Origin: Chloroflexota bacterium
GTDB lineage: Bacteria; Chloroflexota; UBA5177; JANWHV01
DNA length: 16,315 nucleotides
Direction of reading: 5' to 3'
NCBI GenBank assembly: GCA_025924845.1
Contig: JAICHN010000065.1
Span: 1 to 16,315 of the forward strand
Every line of letters starts with the position of its first letter. Position 1 is the stretch's first letter. Positions 7,752 to 13,238 of the stretch are shown piece by piece. The position numbers and the translations under genes were made by a program. Under the pieces are notes generated by a model, which saw only the letters and a program-made list of their open reading frames with translations, had not been told where the DNA came from and did no database searches.

Positions 7752-8687
7752 TTATGCCTCGGCCTCGGCCACGGCATTGACGTAGCCTCGGCTCAAGCGC
7801 AATTGCATCAGGGTCACTAGAAAGATGATCGCGAAGAGGACATAGCCGATGGCGGCCGCGTTGCCGAAGCGGTTCTGCTGGAAGGCACGGATATAGACCA
7901 GGTAGTTCAGCACGGTAGTGCCGTAATTCGGGCCGCCGCTGGTCATGTAATAGGCCTGGGCGAAGACCTGGAACGAGCCGATAAATGAATTGATGCTCAC
8001 GAAGAGCAGGGCGGGAGCGATCAGCGGCAAGCGCACCCGCCACAACCGACTCCAAGGGCCGGCGCCGTCGATCGACGCCGCTTCCAGTAGTGAGTCGGGT
8101 ACCGCCTCCAGGGCCGCCAGCAGGATCACCGCGTTTAGCCCAAAGGCCTGCCAGATCCCGATGATGGAAAGGCTGATCAGCGCCCAGGCCGGATCGCTGA
8201 GCCAGGGAATCTGATCGAAGTTGAGCAAACTCAATACATCGTTGATCAGCCCGTTGTCGTAGTCGAAGATCCATTTCCAGATCACCGCCACGGCGAGGGC
8301 GGAGGTGACAACCGGTACGAACATCGCCGCCCTAAAAGCGGCGAGACCCCGAACGCGCTGGTAAAGCAGCAGCGCGGCGGCGAGGCCGAGCACCACACCT
8401 CCCGGCACGGTAATAAACGTGTAAATGAAGGTGTTCCGCACCCCATACCAGAACACCTGATCGTCGATCAGGTCATGAAAGTTTCCCAATCCAACGAACT
8501 TGGGAGTGGTTATCCCATCCCAGTTGGTCAGGCTCATGTAGAGGGCGAACAGGACCGGAAAGGCAATGAATACCAGCACCCCGAGGAAGTTGGGGAGCAG
8601 AAACAGATACGCGGGCAGGTAGCGGCGCCAGGCCGGGCGCCGGTGCGTCCGGTCAGAGGCGGCAGCCTGGGCGGGAGAAAGTGCCAT
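7752..8687 (-). CDS. Carbohydrate ABC transporter permease, MalF type
   Basis: The 311-residue protein has six likely membrane spans (about 25-50, 91-112, 121-142, 168-190, 219-240, 278-297). Its EAA motif is EAASIDGAG, from residue 202. The first span is followed by SLTNWDG and FVGLGNF, which is typical of CUT1 MalF/UgpA/LacF-type permeases. It lacks the large periplasmic loop of enterobacterial MalF, as is usual outside that group. It lies 106 bases downstream of the binding-protein gene, with a long inverted repeat in the gap, and 25 bases upstream of the malG-like gene. The ribosome binding site is weak (AGGAA about 8 bases ahead), consistent with lower expression than the binding protein. 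Confidence 0.94.
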   Translation of the reverse strand: MALSPAQAAASDRTHRRPAWRRYLPAYLFLLPNFLGVLVFIAFPVLFALYMSLTNWDGITTPKFVGLGNFHDLIDDQVFWYGVRNTFIYTFITVPGGVVLGLAAALLLYQRVRGLAAFRAAMFVPVVTSALAVAVIWKWIFDYDNGLINDVLSLLNFDQIPWLSDPAWALISLSIIGIWQAFGLNAVILLAALEAVPDSLLEAASIDGAGPWSRLWRVRLPLIAPALLFVSINSFIGSFQVFAQAYYMTSGGPNYGTTVLNYLVYIRAFQQNRFGNAAAIGYVLFAIIFLVTLMQLRLSRGYVNAVAEAEA

Positions 8688-8735
8688 CGGCCGATTCCTG
8701 AGCCTCCACGGTCTGCTTGTAGTATCTCACCTGAG

Positions 8736-8794
8736 AATAATCACGTGCTCCGGTGAAGTGGTCGGGGACCACTTCACCGGAGCACGTGATTATT
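8736..8794. repeat. Perfect 28-bp inverted repeat with a 3-base loop between the binding-protein and permease genes
   Basis: The left arm (8736-8763) and right arm (8767-8794) are exact reverse complements, separated by GGG (CCC in the mRNA). The right arm ends on the last base of the binding-protein stop codon, so the hairpin begins immediately at the end of translation. No U-tract follows in the - strand transcript (AUUAUUCUCAGG), which argues against a plain intrinsic terminator. By analogy with the malE-malF intergenic palindromes, it would protect the upstream message from 3' exonucleases and raise binding protein over permease. Confidence 0.9.
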
Positions 8795-10260
8795 TAATAC
8801 TTCTTGAGGTCCGCGTTGATCGTCTTGTCGAGGGCGGGCAGCACGTCCGCCGCCTTCTTCGTGCCATTCCAGATTTGGTCCTGAAGCACGGTCGTCCAGG
8901 GCACACTGAATTCCGGCCACGCCGTGCTGATCGGCAGCGAATGCACGTAGCCCTTGGCCAGCACGTCGGTGAAGATCGTGGCGTGGGCCAGGGCCGAATT
9001 GGACTTGGTGTAGGCAGGCGAGGCACCGATATTCTTCAGCGCCGGCACCCACAGCCCAGACTTAGCGATGGCCGTCTGGCCCTGAAGGCCCGCCCAGAAT
9101 TTCACGAAACGCCAGCACTGCTCGGGGTACTTGGTTTTGGCCATGATGCTGATCCCAGTCCCGCCGATGTTGGTTCGGGAGTGCTTGGCGCCGTCGGGGC
9201 CGATCGGCACCGGCGCCACGTCGAAGTTGAGCCCTTTGGTTCCGGCGAAGGCGCCATAGAACCAGTGCCCTACGATGCCCATGGAGGCCTTCCCGGTCAT
9301 GAACATCTGGAAGCCTGGAGTGGTGGTCAGGCTGCGGTTGGCGGGCGCCACGTTATGGACGTTCGTCAGATCGGCATACCATTGGATCGCTTTAGAGATC
9401 TTCGGATCGGCGAGGTTGCTGGAACCGGGAGGAGGATTTACCGGCTGTTTGAACCAGTCCCCACCATTGGCGGCCGCGATCACGTTGCAGGCGGTCAGGG
9501 TCCAGCCCCACATCTCGGCGTAGCCGTAGCGTGAGACCCGGCTGCCGCGCTTCTGGGTCAACTTGCCGGCATAGTCAAGGAACTTATCCCAGGTCCAGCT
9601 TGAGTCATCCCAACTGGTCGGCATGGTGAGGCCCGCCGCCTTCAAGTGGTCCTTGTTATAGAACAGCACCGTGTCGGTGACCTGCTCCGGCAAGACCCAG
9701 AGTTTGCCGCCGTAGGAGAACATGTCGAGCACGGCCTTGTACTGCTGCGGCATGACCTGGTTCTGAAACTCACTGTCGCCCTTGATGAACTGGTCGAGGT
9801 CCATTAAGACGCCGCGCTTGGCGTAGGCGCTGTAATCCAATTCCCAGGACATCGCCAGGTCCGGCGGGTTGCCGCCGGCAATCTCGGTATTGAACTTTTG
9901 CAAGTGCTGCGTGCCGTCAAGCTGGGTGACGATCTTGATGTCGGGATTGGCCGCCTCGAACTGGTTGAACAGGCCCTGCCGTAACTTGGCCTCGGCGGGA
10001 TTGGCCCCGAAGTAGTAATTCAGAGTTACCTGGCTGCCCTTCCGCATCACCTGAGGCGCCCGATCGGCTGCTTTTGTCGAAAGCGCGGGTAAGGCGCTCA
10101 GCCCGGCCCCGGCCAGGGCGGCGCCGGCAGCGGCCTTGGCGGTCAATCCGAGAAAATCCTTGCGCGAGGGACTATCGTTCGTCATAGGACTCGCGTCGGG
10201 CCGTGCCGCGGCATCGTTGTCCGCGCCCAACCCGTTAGCTGCATCGTTCCGTGTGGCCAT
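8794..10260 (-). CDS. Extracellular sugar-binding protein of an ABC transporter, Tat-type signal
   Basis: The protein has 488 residues. The start has AAGGAG about 8 bases ahead. A hydrophilic extension of ~30 residues precedes SRKDFLG (32-38) and a long Ala/Gly-rich hydrophobic segment, a Tat-like signal using RK in place of RR. No lipobox cysteine is visible, unusual for a binding protein in a monoderm. The mature part resembles family 1 solute-binding proteins: an early strand LNYYFGANPAEAKLRQG, FNQFEAANPDIKIV (98-111), and a C-terminal YPEQCWRFVKFWAG region. An alternative start at the methionine of MTNDSPSRK (10185) would remove most of the extension but has no good ribosome binding site. 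It would capture oligosaccharides for the two permeases encoded next. Confidence 0.92.
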   Translation of the reverse strand: MATRNDAANGLGADNDAAARPDASPMTNDSPSRKDFLGLTAKAAAGAALAGAGLSALPALSTKAADRAPQVMRKGSQVTLNYYFGANPAEAKLRQGLFNQFEAANPDIKIVTQLDGTQHLQKFNTEIAGGNPPDLAMSWELDYSAYAKRGVLMDLDQFIKGDSEFQNQVMPQQYKAVLDMFSYGGKLWVLPEQVTDTVLFYNKDHLKAAGLTMPTSWDDSSWTWDKFLDYAGKLTQKRGSRVSRYGYAEMWGWTLTACNVIAAANGGDWFKQPVNPPPGSSNLADPKISKAIQWYADLTNVHNVAPANRSLTTTPGFQMFMTGKASMGIVGHWFYGAFAGTKGLNFDVAPVPIGPDGAKHSRTNIGGTGISIMAKTKYPEQCWRFVKFWAGLQGQTAIAKSGLWVPALKNIGASPAYTKSNSALAHATIFTDVLAKGYVHSLPISTAWPEFSVPWTTVLQDQIWNGTKKAADVLPALDKTINADLKKY

Positions 10261-10287
10261 CCGCTCGACTCCTTATTGACTAAAAGT

Positions 10288-10300
10288 CCACCCCTGGTGG
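10288..10300. repeat. Small hairpin in the binding-protein leader
   Basis: CCACC and GGTGG pair around CCT a short distance upstream of the AAGGAG site of the binding-protein gene. It could influence translation initiation, but a 5-bp stem is weak evidence. Confidence 0.25.
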
Positions 10301-10398
10301 TGATAATCTCGCGGTCTAAAAATGGTATCGCTCCCGCGCTTAACGGCGCATGAAGGGCTTCGCCGCGTCTCTTCAGACCGTGCTTCCTTACCCATGGG

Positions 10399-10434
10399 AT
10401 TGGGATCGTGGGCGATCCGTCTCCCAATCGATAC
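10399..10434. promoter_or_regulatory. Possible operator and dyad region upstream of the sugar-binding protein gene
   Basis: In the 227-base gap between lacI and the binding-protein gene, CAATCGATAC (10425-10434) matches eight of ten bases of CAATCGATTG at the lacI promoter. Next to it, ATTGGGA (10399-10405) and TCCCAAT (10422-10428) form an inverted pair enclosing GGATCG-TGGG-CGATCC. I could not identify a convincing -10/-35 pair for the binding-protein gene here, so the assignment rests on the shared motif only. Confidence 0.4.
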
Positions 10435-10487
10435 AGCGCCGCTGCCTCGTCACCTCCTTCGCGCGGCCGTATCATGCGGATAGTTCA

Positions 10488-11492
10488 TCAGGCGGATTGC
10501 CGCACGATCAGGCGGTGCGGCACGATAATGGTTTGTTTCTCTTCCGGCGCTTGCCGACGGGCGCGTATGAGAGCCAGGCGTACTACTTCCGCGCCGATCT
10601 CGCGTTGGCCGTGATAGACGGTGGTCAGCGCCGGCCGCAGGTCGGCGGCCATGGCAATATCGTCGAAGCCCGCGATGGCGATGTCGTCCGGAACCTTTAC
10701 GCCCTCGTCTATACAGGCCAGCAAGGCGCCGTGCGCCGTCAGGTCGTTGGCGGCGAAAACCGCGGATGGCCGTGGTGAGCTTCCGAGCAAGTGCCGCATC
10801 GCCGCGTATCCGCCGGCACGCAGGAAGGTACCGGGCACCTCCAACCCCGCCTCCGCCGACAGGCCGGCCTCGATCAAAGTTTCTCGATAGCCGCGCCGCC
10901 GCTCGATGGTCGATGACATGCCGAGCGCGCCGGTGATATGAGCAATCGCTGTATGCCCTTTGCTGATCAGATAGCGCGTCACATCGCGCGCCGCGCCATA
11001 GTCATCGATATAGACGCGATCGGCCTGGAGATGAGGGATGCCGCTGATCAGGATCACCGGCGTGCCGGTGGCCACGAGTTGGGCGTGCGCAGTGGGATCG
11101 ATGGGCAGGGTTTCGGCGAAGATGACCACGTCGTAGCGTTTGCGGCGAATCCCGCGGAGATAGTGCTCGAACAGTCCGTCCGAGCCGCCGCCCGGCGTAT
11201 CCACGCTGAAGATCGCCACGTCGTAGCCGGCGCGGGCCGCGTTATGCTGCACCACGGTGGCCAGTTCCGGGAAGAATGGGTTGGTCAGATCCGGGATAAT
11301 TAGGGCGAAGGTAGAGGTAGCGCGGACGCGCAGACTCTGCGCCACGCCGTCCACCTCGTAACCGAGTTCATGGATGGCATGGCGCACTCGGGCGCTGGTC
11401 TCGGGCTCCACGTTGCGGGTCTTATTGAGCACGTGGGAGACCGTCGCGGTAGACACCCCGGCCAACTTCGCCACATCGCGCATCGTGCTCAT
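10488..11492 (-). CDS. LacI-family transcriptional regulator
   Basis: The 334-residue protein has the LacI layout. The N-terminal helix-turn-helix MRDVAKLAGVSTATVSHVLN (from residue 4) is followed by NVEPETSARVRHAI and a hinge helix ending GVAQSLR. A periplasmic-binding-protein-like effector domain then follows, with the usual FALIIPDLTNPFFPEL start, VYIDDYGAARDVTRYL, and a C-terminal FDDIAMAADLRPALTTV. It would bind a sugar or oligosaccharide and control this locus. The gene is first in the - strand operon, has a strong promoter of its own (TTGACA box) and a CAATCGATTG site between that promoter and its start codon, so it is probably autoregulated. Another ATG three codons in could also serve as start. 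The ribosome binding site is weak (GGGTGA). Confidence 0.95.
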   Translation of the reverse strand: MSTMRDVAKLAGVSTATVSHVLNKTRNVEPETSARVRHAIHELGYEVDGVAQSLRVRATSTFALIIPDLTNPFFPELATVVQHNAARAGYDVAIFSVDTPGGGSDGLFEHYLRGIRRKRYDVVIFAETLPIDPTAHAQLVATGTPVILISGIPHLQADRVYIDDYGAARDVTRYLISKGHTAIAHITGALGMSSTIERRRGYRETLIEAGLSAEAGLEVPGTFLRAGGYAAMRHLLGSSPRPSAVFAANDLTAHGALLACIDEGVKVPDDIAIAGFDDIAMAADLRPALTTVYHGQREIGAEVVRLALIRARRQAPEEKQTIIVPHRLIVRQSA

Positions 11493-11504
11493 TCGTCACC
11501 CATT

Positions 11505-11525
11505 CAATCGATTGCGTAATCGATT
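11505..11525. promoter_or_regulatory. Tandem LacI-type operator at the lacI start
   Basis: CAATCGATTG (11505-11514) is a 10-bp perfect palindrome with the central CG usual for LacI-family operators. A second AATCGATT (11518-11525) follows, with centres 12 bp apart, about one helical turn. The pair lies just downstream of the predicted lacI transcription start and 13 bases before the ATG, where a bound repressor would block expression. Confidence 0.65.
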
Positions 11526-11579
11526 TTCCGCTTCATCAAATCCTAGCACATCACGCCGTATTGTCAAGCGGAAAAATCG
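11521..11579. repeat. Inverted repeat bracketing the lacI promoter
   Basis: CGATTTTCCGC (11521-11531) and GCGGAAAAATCG (11568-11579) are reverse complements except for one extra A. They flank the -10 and -35 boxes. Both arms include an AAATCG half-site resembling the operator motif, so they might give a regulator a second contact upstream of the promoter. Confidence 0.45.
11540..11567 (-). promoter_or_regulatory. Predicted sigma70-type promoter of the lacI-led operon
   Basis: On the - strand a perfect TTGACA (11562-11567) is followed after 16 bases by TAGGAT (11540-11545, four of six consensus bases). The expected start, near 11532, lies just upstream of the AATCGATT operator pair. Confidence 0.65.
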
Positions 11580-11580
11580 A

Positions 11581-11770
11581 ACTCTGATTGCCGCAACTTA
11601 AGGGAATGACCGACTCGTAGGTCCACGGAGTAAGCGAAACCAGTCGGCGAAACGCGAGCTTCACAACCGCGCGGGAATTGCCCCGATGGTGAGCATCGGG
11701 CATGAGGACGTAGAGTTATGACAGCACGGGGCGATGCCGTTGTGGAGCTTTCGGACGGAGCAAAATCCTC
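11581..11770. other. Non-coding stretch between the lacI promoter and the clpS promoter
   Basis: This is the remainder of a 314-base gap between lacI and clpS. I see no gene with a credible start. It holds two inverted pairs: CCGACT (11610-11615) with AGTCGG (11642-11647), and a strong hairpin CCCGATG-GTGAG-CATCGGG (11682-11700). Neither is followed by a T-run. It does not resemble a tRNA or a riboswitch class that I know. Confidence 0.4.
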
Positions 11771-11799
11771 TCGACAGTGATCGGCACAACGCCTACACT
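11771..11799 (+). promoter_or_regulatory. Predicted promoter of clpS giving a leaderless transcript
   Basis: TCGACA (11771-11776, five of six bases of the -35 consensus) is followed after exactly 17 bases by TACACT (11794-11799, four of six of the -10). Transcription should begin about seven bases later, at or next to the A of the ATG at 11807. No Shine-Dalgarno sequence is present, in keeping with leaderless initiation. Confidence 0.55.
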
Positions 11800-11806
11800 T
11801 ACATGC

Positions 11807-12091
11807 ATGGCAACAGGAATCGAAACCGAACGCGAACAACGTACTCGTCAGCAGATTCTCCCGCCCTGGCGCGTGATGCTCCATAACGACGAGGTGAACG
11901 ATATGCAGCACGTGGTGCGCGCCATTATGCGCAGCGTGCCTTCGGTGGGGCGGCGCCAGGCCGAGGAGATTATGCTGGAGGCCCACCTGCACGGCGTGGC
12001 GCAGGTAATCGTCTGTCCCAAAGAGTCCGCAGAATACTATCGCGAGCGGCTGGAGCAGCACGGACTGACCAGTACCATCGAGGCGGTGTGA
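11807..12091 (+). CDS. clpS: ATP-dependent Clp protease adaptor ClpS
   Basis: From the ATG at 11807 the protein has 94 residues, normal for ClpS. It delivers proteins with destabilising N-terminal residues (N-end rule) to the ClpAP or ClpCP protease. The core PWRVMLHNDEVNDM holds the N-degron pocket residues N27 and D28 and the gatekeeper methionine M33. H60 in EAHLHG corresponds to the third alpha-amine ligand of E. coli ClpS. A GTG at 11777 in the same frame would add ten residues but overlaps the likely promoter spacer. No Shine-Dalgarno precedes the ATG, and a promoter is placed to start the mRNA at that ATG. The stop overlaps the next start (GTGA), so clpS is coupled to an oxidoreductase and not to clpA/clpC as in many bacteria. 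Confidence 0.93.
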   Translation: MATGIETEREQRTRQQILPPWRVMLHNDEVNDMQHVVRAIMRSVPSVGRRQAEEIMLEAHLHGVAQVIVCPKESAEYYRERLEQHGLTSTIEAV

Positions 12092-13197
12092 CCGAACTCC
12101 GCCTCGGGATGATCGGCTGCGGCCAGATCTCCGAACGCTATCTGGAATGGGGCCGTATGTTGGCCGGCGTGCGCTTCGTCGCTACCTGTGCCGAGCATAT
12201 GGCAAGCGCCGAGTACACAGCTCGCCGCTACGGCTGCCCGCGCTGGTACGACGACCATCGGGCCCTGGTTGCTGACTCCGACCTAGACGCGGTGGTGATC
12301 GCCACTCCCCACGCCCTCCATGCCCGCCAGGCGCTCGACTGCATCCAGGCCGGAAAGCATGTATTGGTCGAGAAGCCGATGGCCACGCGCTGGGACGAGG
12401 CGGTGTCGTTGGTCGACGCGGCCAACCAGGCGGGAGTCATCCTCTTCCCGCTCCCCTTCCTGGCCTACCCCGAGCACCTGTTGACTCGTCGCTTCCTGCG
12501 TGAAGAGGTAATCGGCAAGCTGGTGGCCGCCGAGGCGCATATCAGCCTGCCCGGTCCACCGCGCGCCAACTGGTATTACGGCGCCGAGGCGGAGGGCGGC
12601 GCCATGGTGGACACCGCCGTGTACGCGCTGAGTGACCTCGCTTGTACCCTTGGACCGGCGGCACGCCTGACGGCGCTGGTCAATACATTGATCCCCAACC
12701 GGCGTACCGGCGATGGCGGTCGCGTGCATACCGAAGTCGATGACAATGTCTCACTCCTCCTGGAGTATCCAACCGGCCAACAGGCCGTTGTACGCTCCTG
12801 CTGGGGGCCGGCCTTTAGACGAAAGGGCACCATTCTCTACGGCAGGGAGGGTACGATCTTTCTCCGTGAGGCAGGCACGCGCATAGTAGTGCAAAGCTTG
12901 CGCGGCTCCGTATCGGGTGGCGCGCCGATCCAATTCCAGGGCCTGGATCACTGCTATGAGTTCAAGCCGCGCCCCCTCGAGCCGGAAGAAGAGATTCTCG
13001 GCGTGTTCGTCTCTGCGATCCGCGAAGGCGGCCTCGGACCGTGCAATGGCCCGCAAGCGCTTCACGTCGTGGAGCAAATGATGCGCGGCTACGATTCGGC
13101 CCGTACCGGTAAGGCCCAGGACCTTACGACGAGCTTCGCGCTCGCCTGGGATCGCCCCGAGGGGCTGCTCGATCTCGCCGGGCCGGCCTTTCTCTGA
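12088..13197 (+). CDS. Gfo/Idh/MocA family NAD(P)-dependent oxidoreductase
   Basis: The 369-residue protein begins at a GTG that overlaps the clpS stop. The Rossmann domain opens with LGMIGCGQIS (GxGxxS variant of the dinucleotide motif, residues 6-15). The family hallmark follows: HVLVEKPMAT, with K96 of EKP. In the second domain GGAMVDTAVYALSDL places D175 and Y179 where many relatives have D-x-x-x-H, a Tyr variant as in the glucose-fructose oxidoreductase branch. It would oxidise or reduce a sugar or polyol; the substrate is unknown. It is probably a different subgroup from the fragment at the window start. Expression depends on the clpS promoter and translational coupling, since only weak GAGGCG precedes the start. 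Confidence 0.9.
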   Translation: MTELRLGMIGCGQISERYLEWGRMLAGVRFVATCAEHMASAEYTARRYGCPRWYDDHRALVADSDLDAVVIATPHALHARQALDCIQAGKHVLVEKPMATRWDEAVSLVDAANQAGVILFPLPFLAYPEHLLTRRFLREEVIGKLVAAEAHISLPGPPRANWYYGAEAEGGAMVDTAVYALSDLACTLGPAARLTALVNTLIPNRRTGDGGRVHTEVDDNVSLLLEYPTGQQAVVRSCWGPAFRRKGTILYGREGTIFLREAGTRIVVQSLRGSVSGGAPIQFQGLDHCYEFKPRPLEPEEEILGVFVSAIREGGLGPCNGPQALHVVEQMMRGYDSARTGKAQDLTTSFALAWDRPEGLLDLAGPAFL

Positions 13198-13211
13198 GCA
13201 CGGCGACATTG

Positions 13212-13234
13212 CGGGTGCGATGAGCGCCTACCCG
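13212..13234. terminator. Weak hairpin between convergent oxidoreductase and AI-2E transporter genes
   Basis: In the 41-base convergent gap CGGGT pairs with ACCCG and an inner GCG with CGC, leaving a two-base bulge. The position suits a bidirectional terminator, but there is no T-run on either side. Confidence 0.3.
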
Positions 13235-13238
13235 GACA

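Noticed and set aside
8736..8794. Rho-independent terminator after the binding-protein gene
   Set aside because: The stem is long and perfect, but no run of U follows on the transcribed strand, and the permease genes continue the same operon.
10182..10475. Possible 97-residue gene between lacI and the binding-protein gene, with AAGGAGGTGA inside its 5' part
   Set aside because: The ribosome-binding-like sequence lies inside the frame instead of before its ATG, the frame overlaps the binding-protein start by 79 bases, and the product has no recognisable features.
11590..11680. tRNA or known riboswitch between lacI and clpS
   Set aside because: There is no T-arm signature or cloverleaf, and none of the conserved cores of riboswitches that I know.
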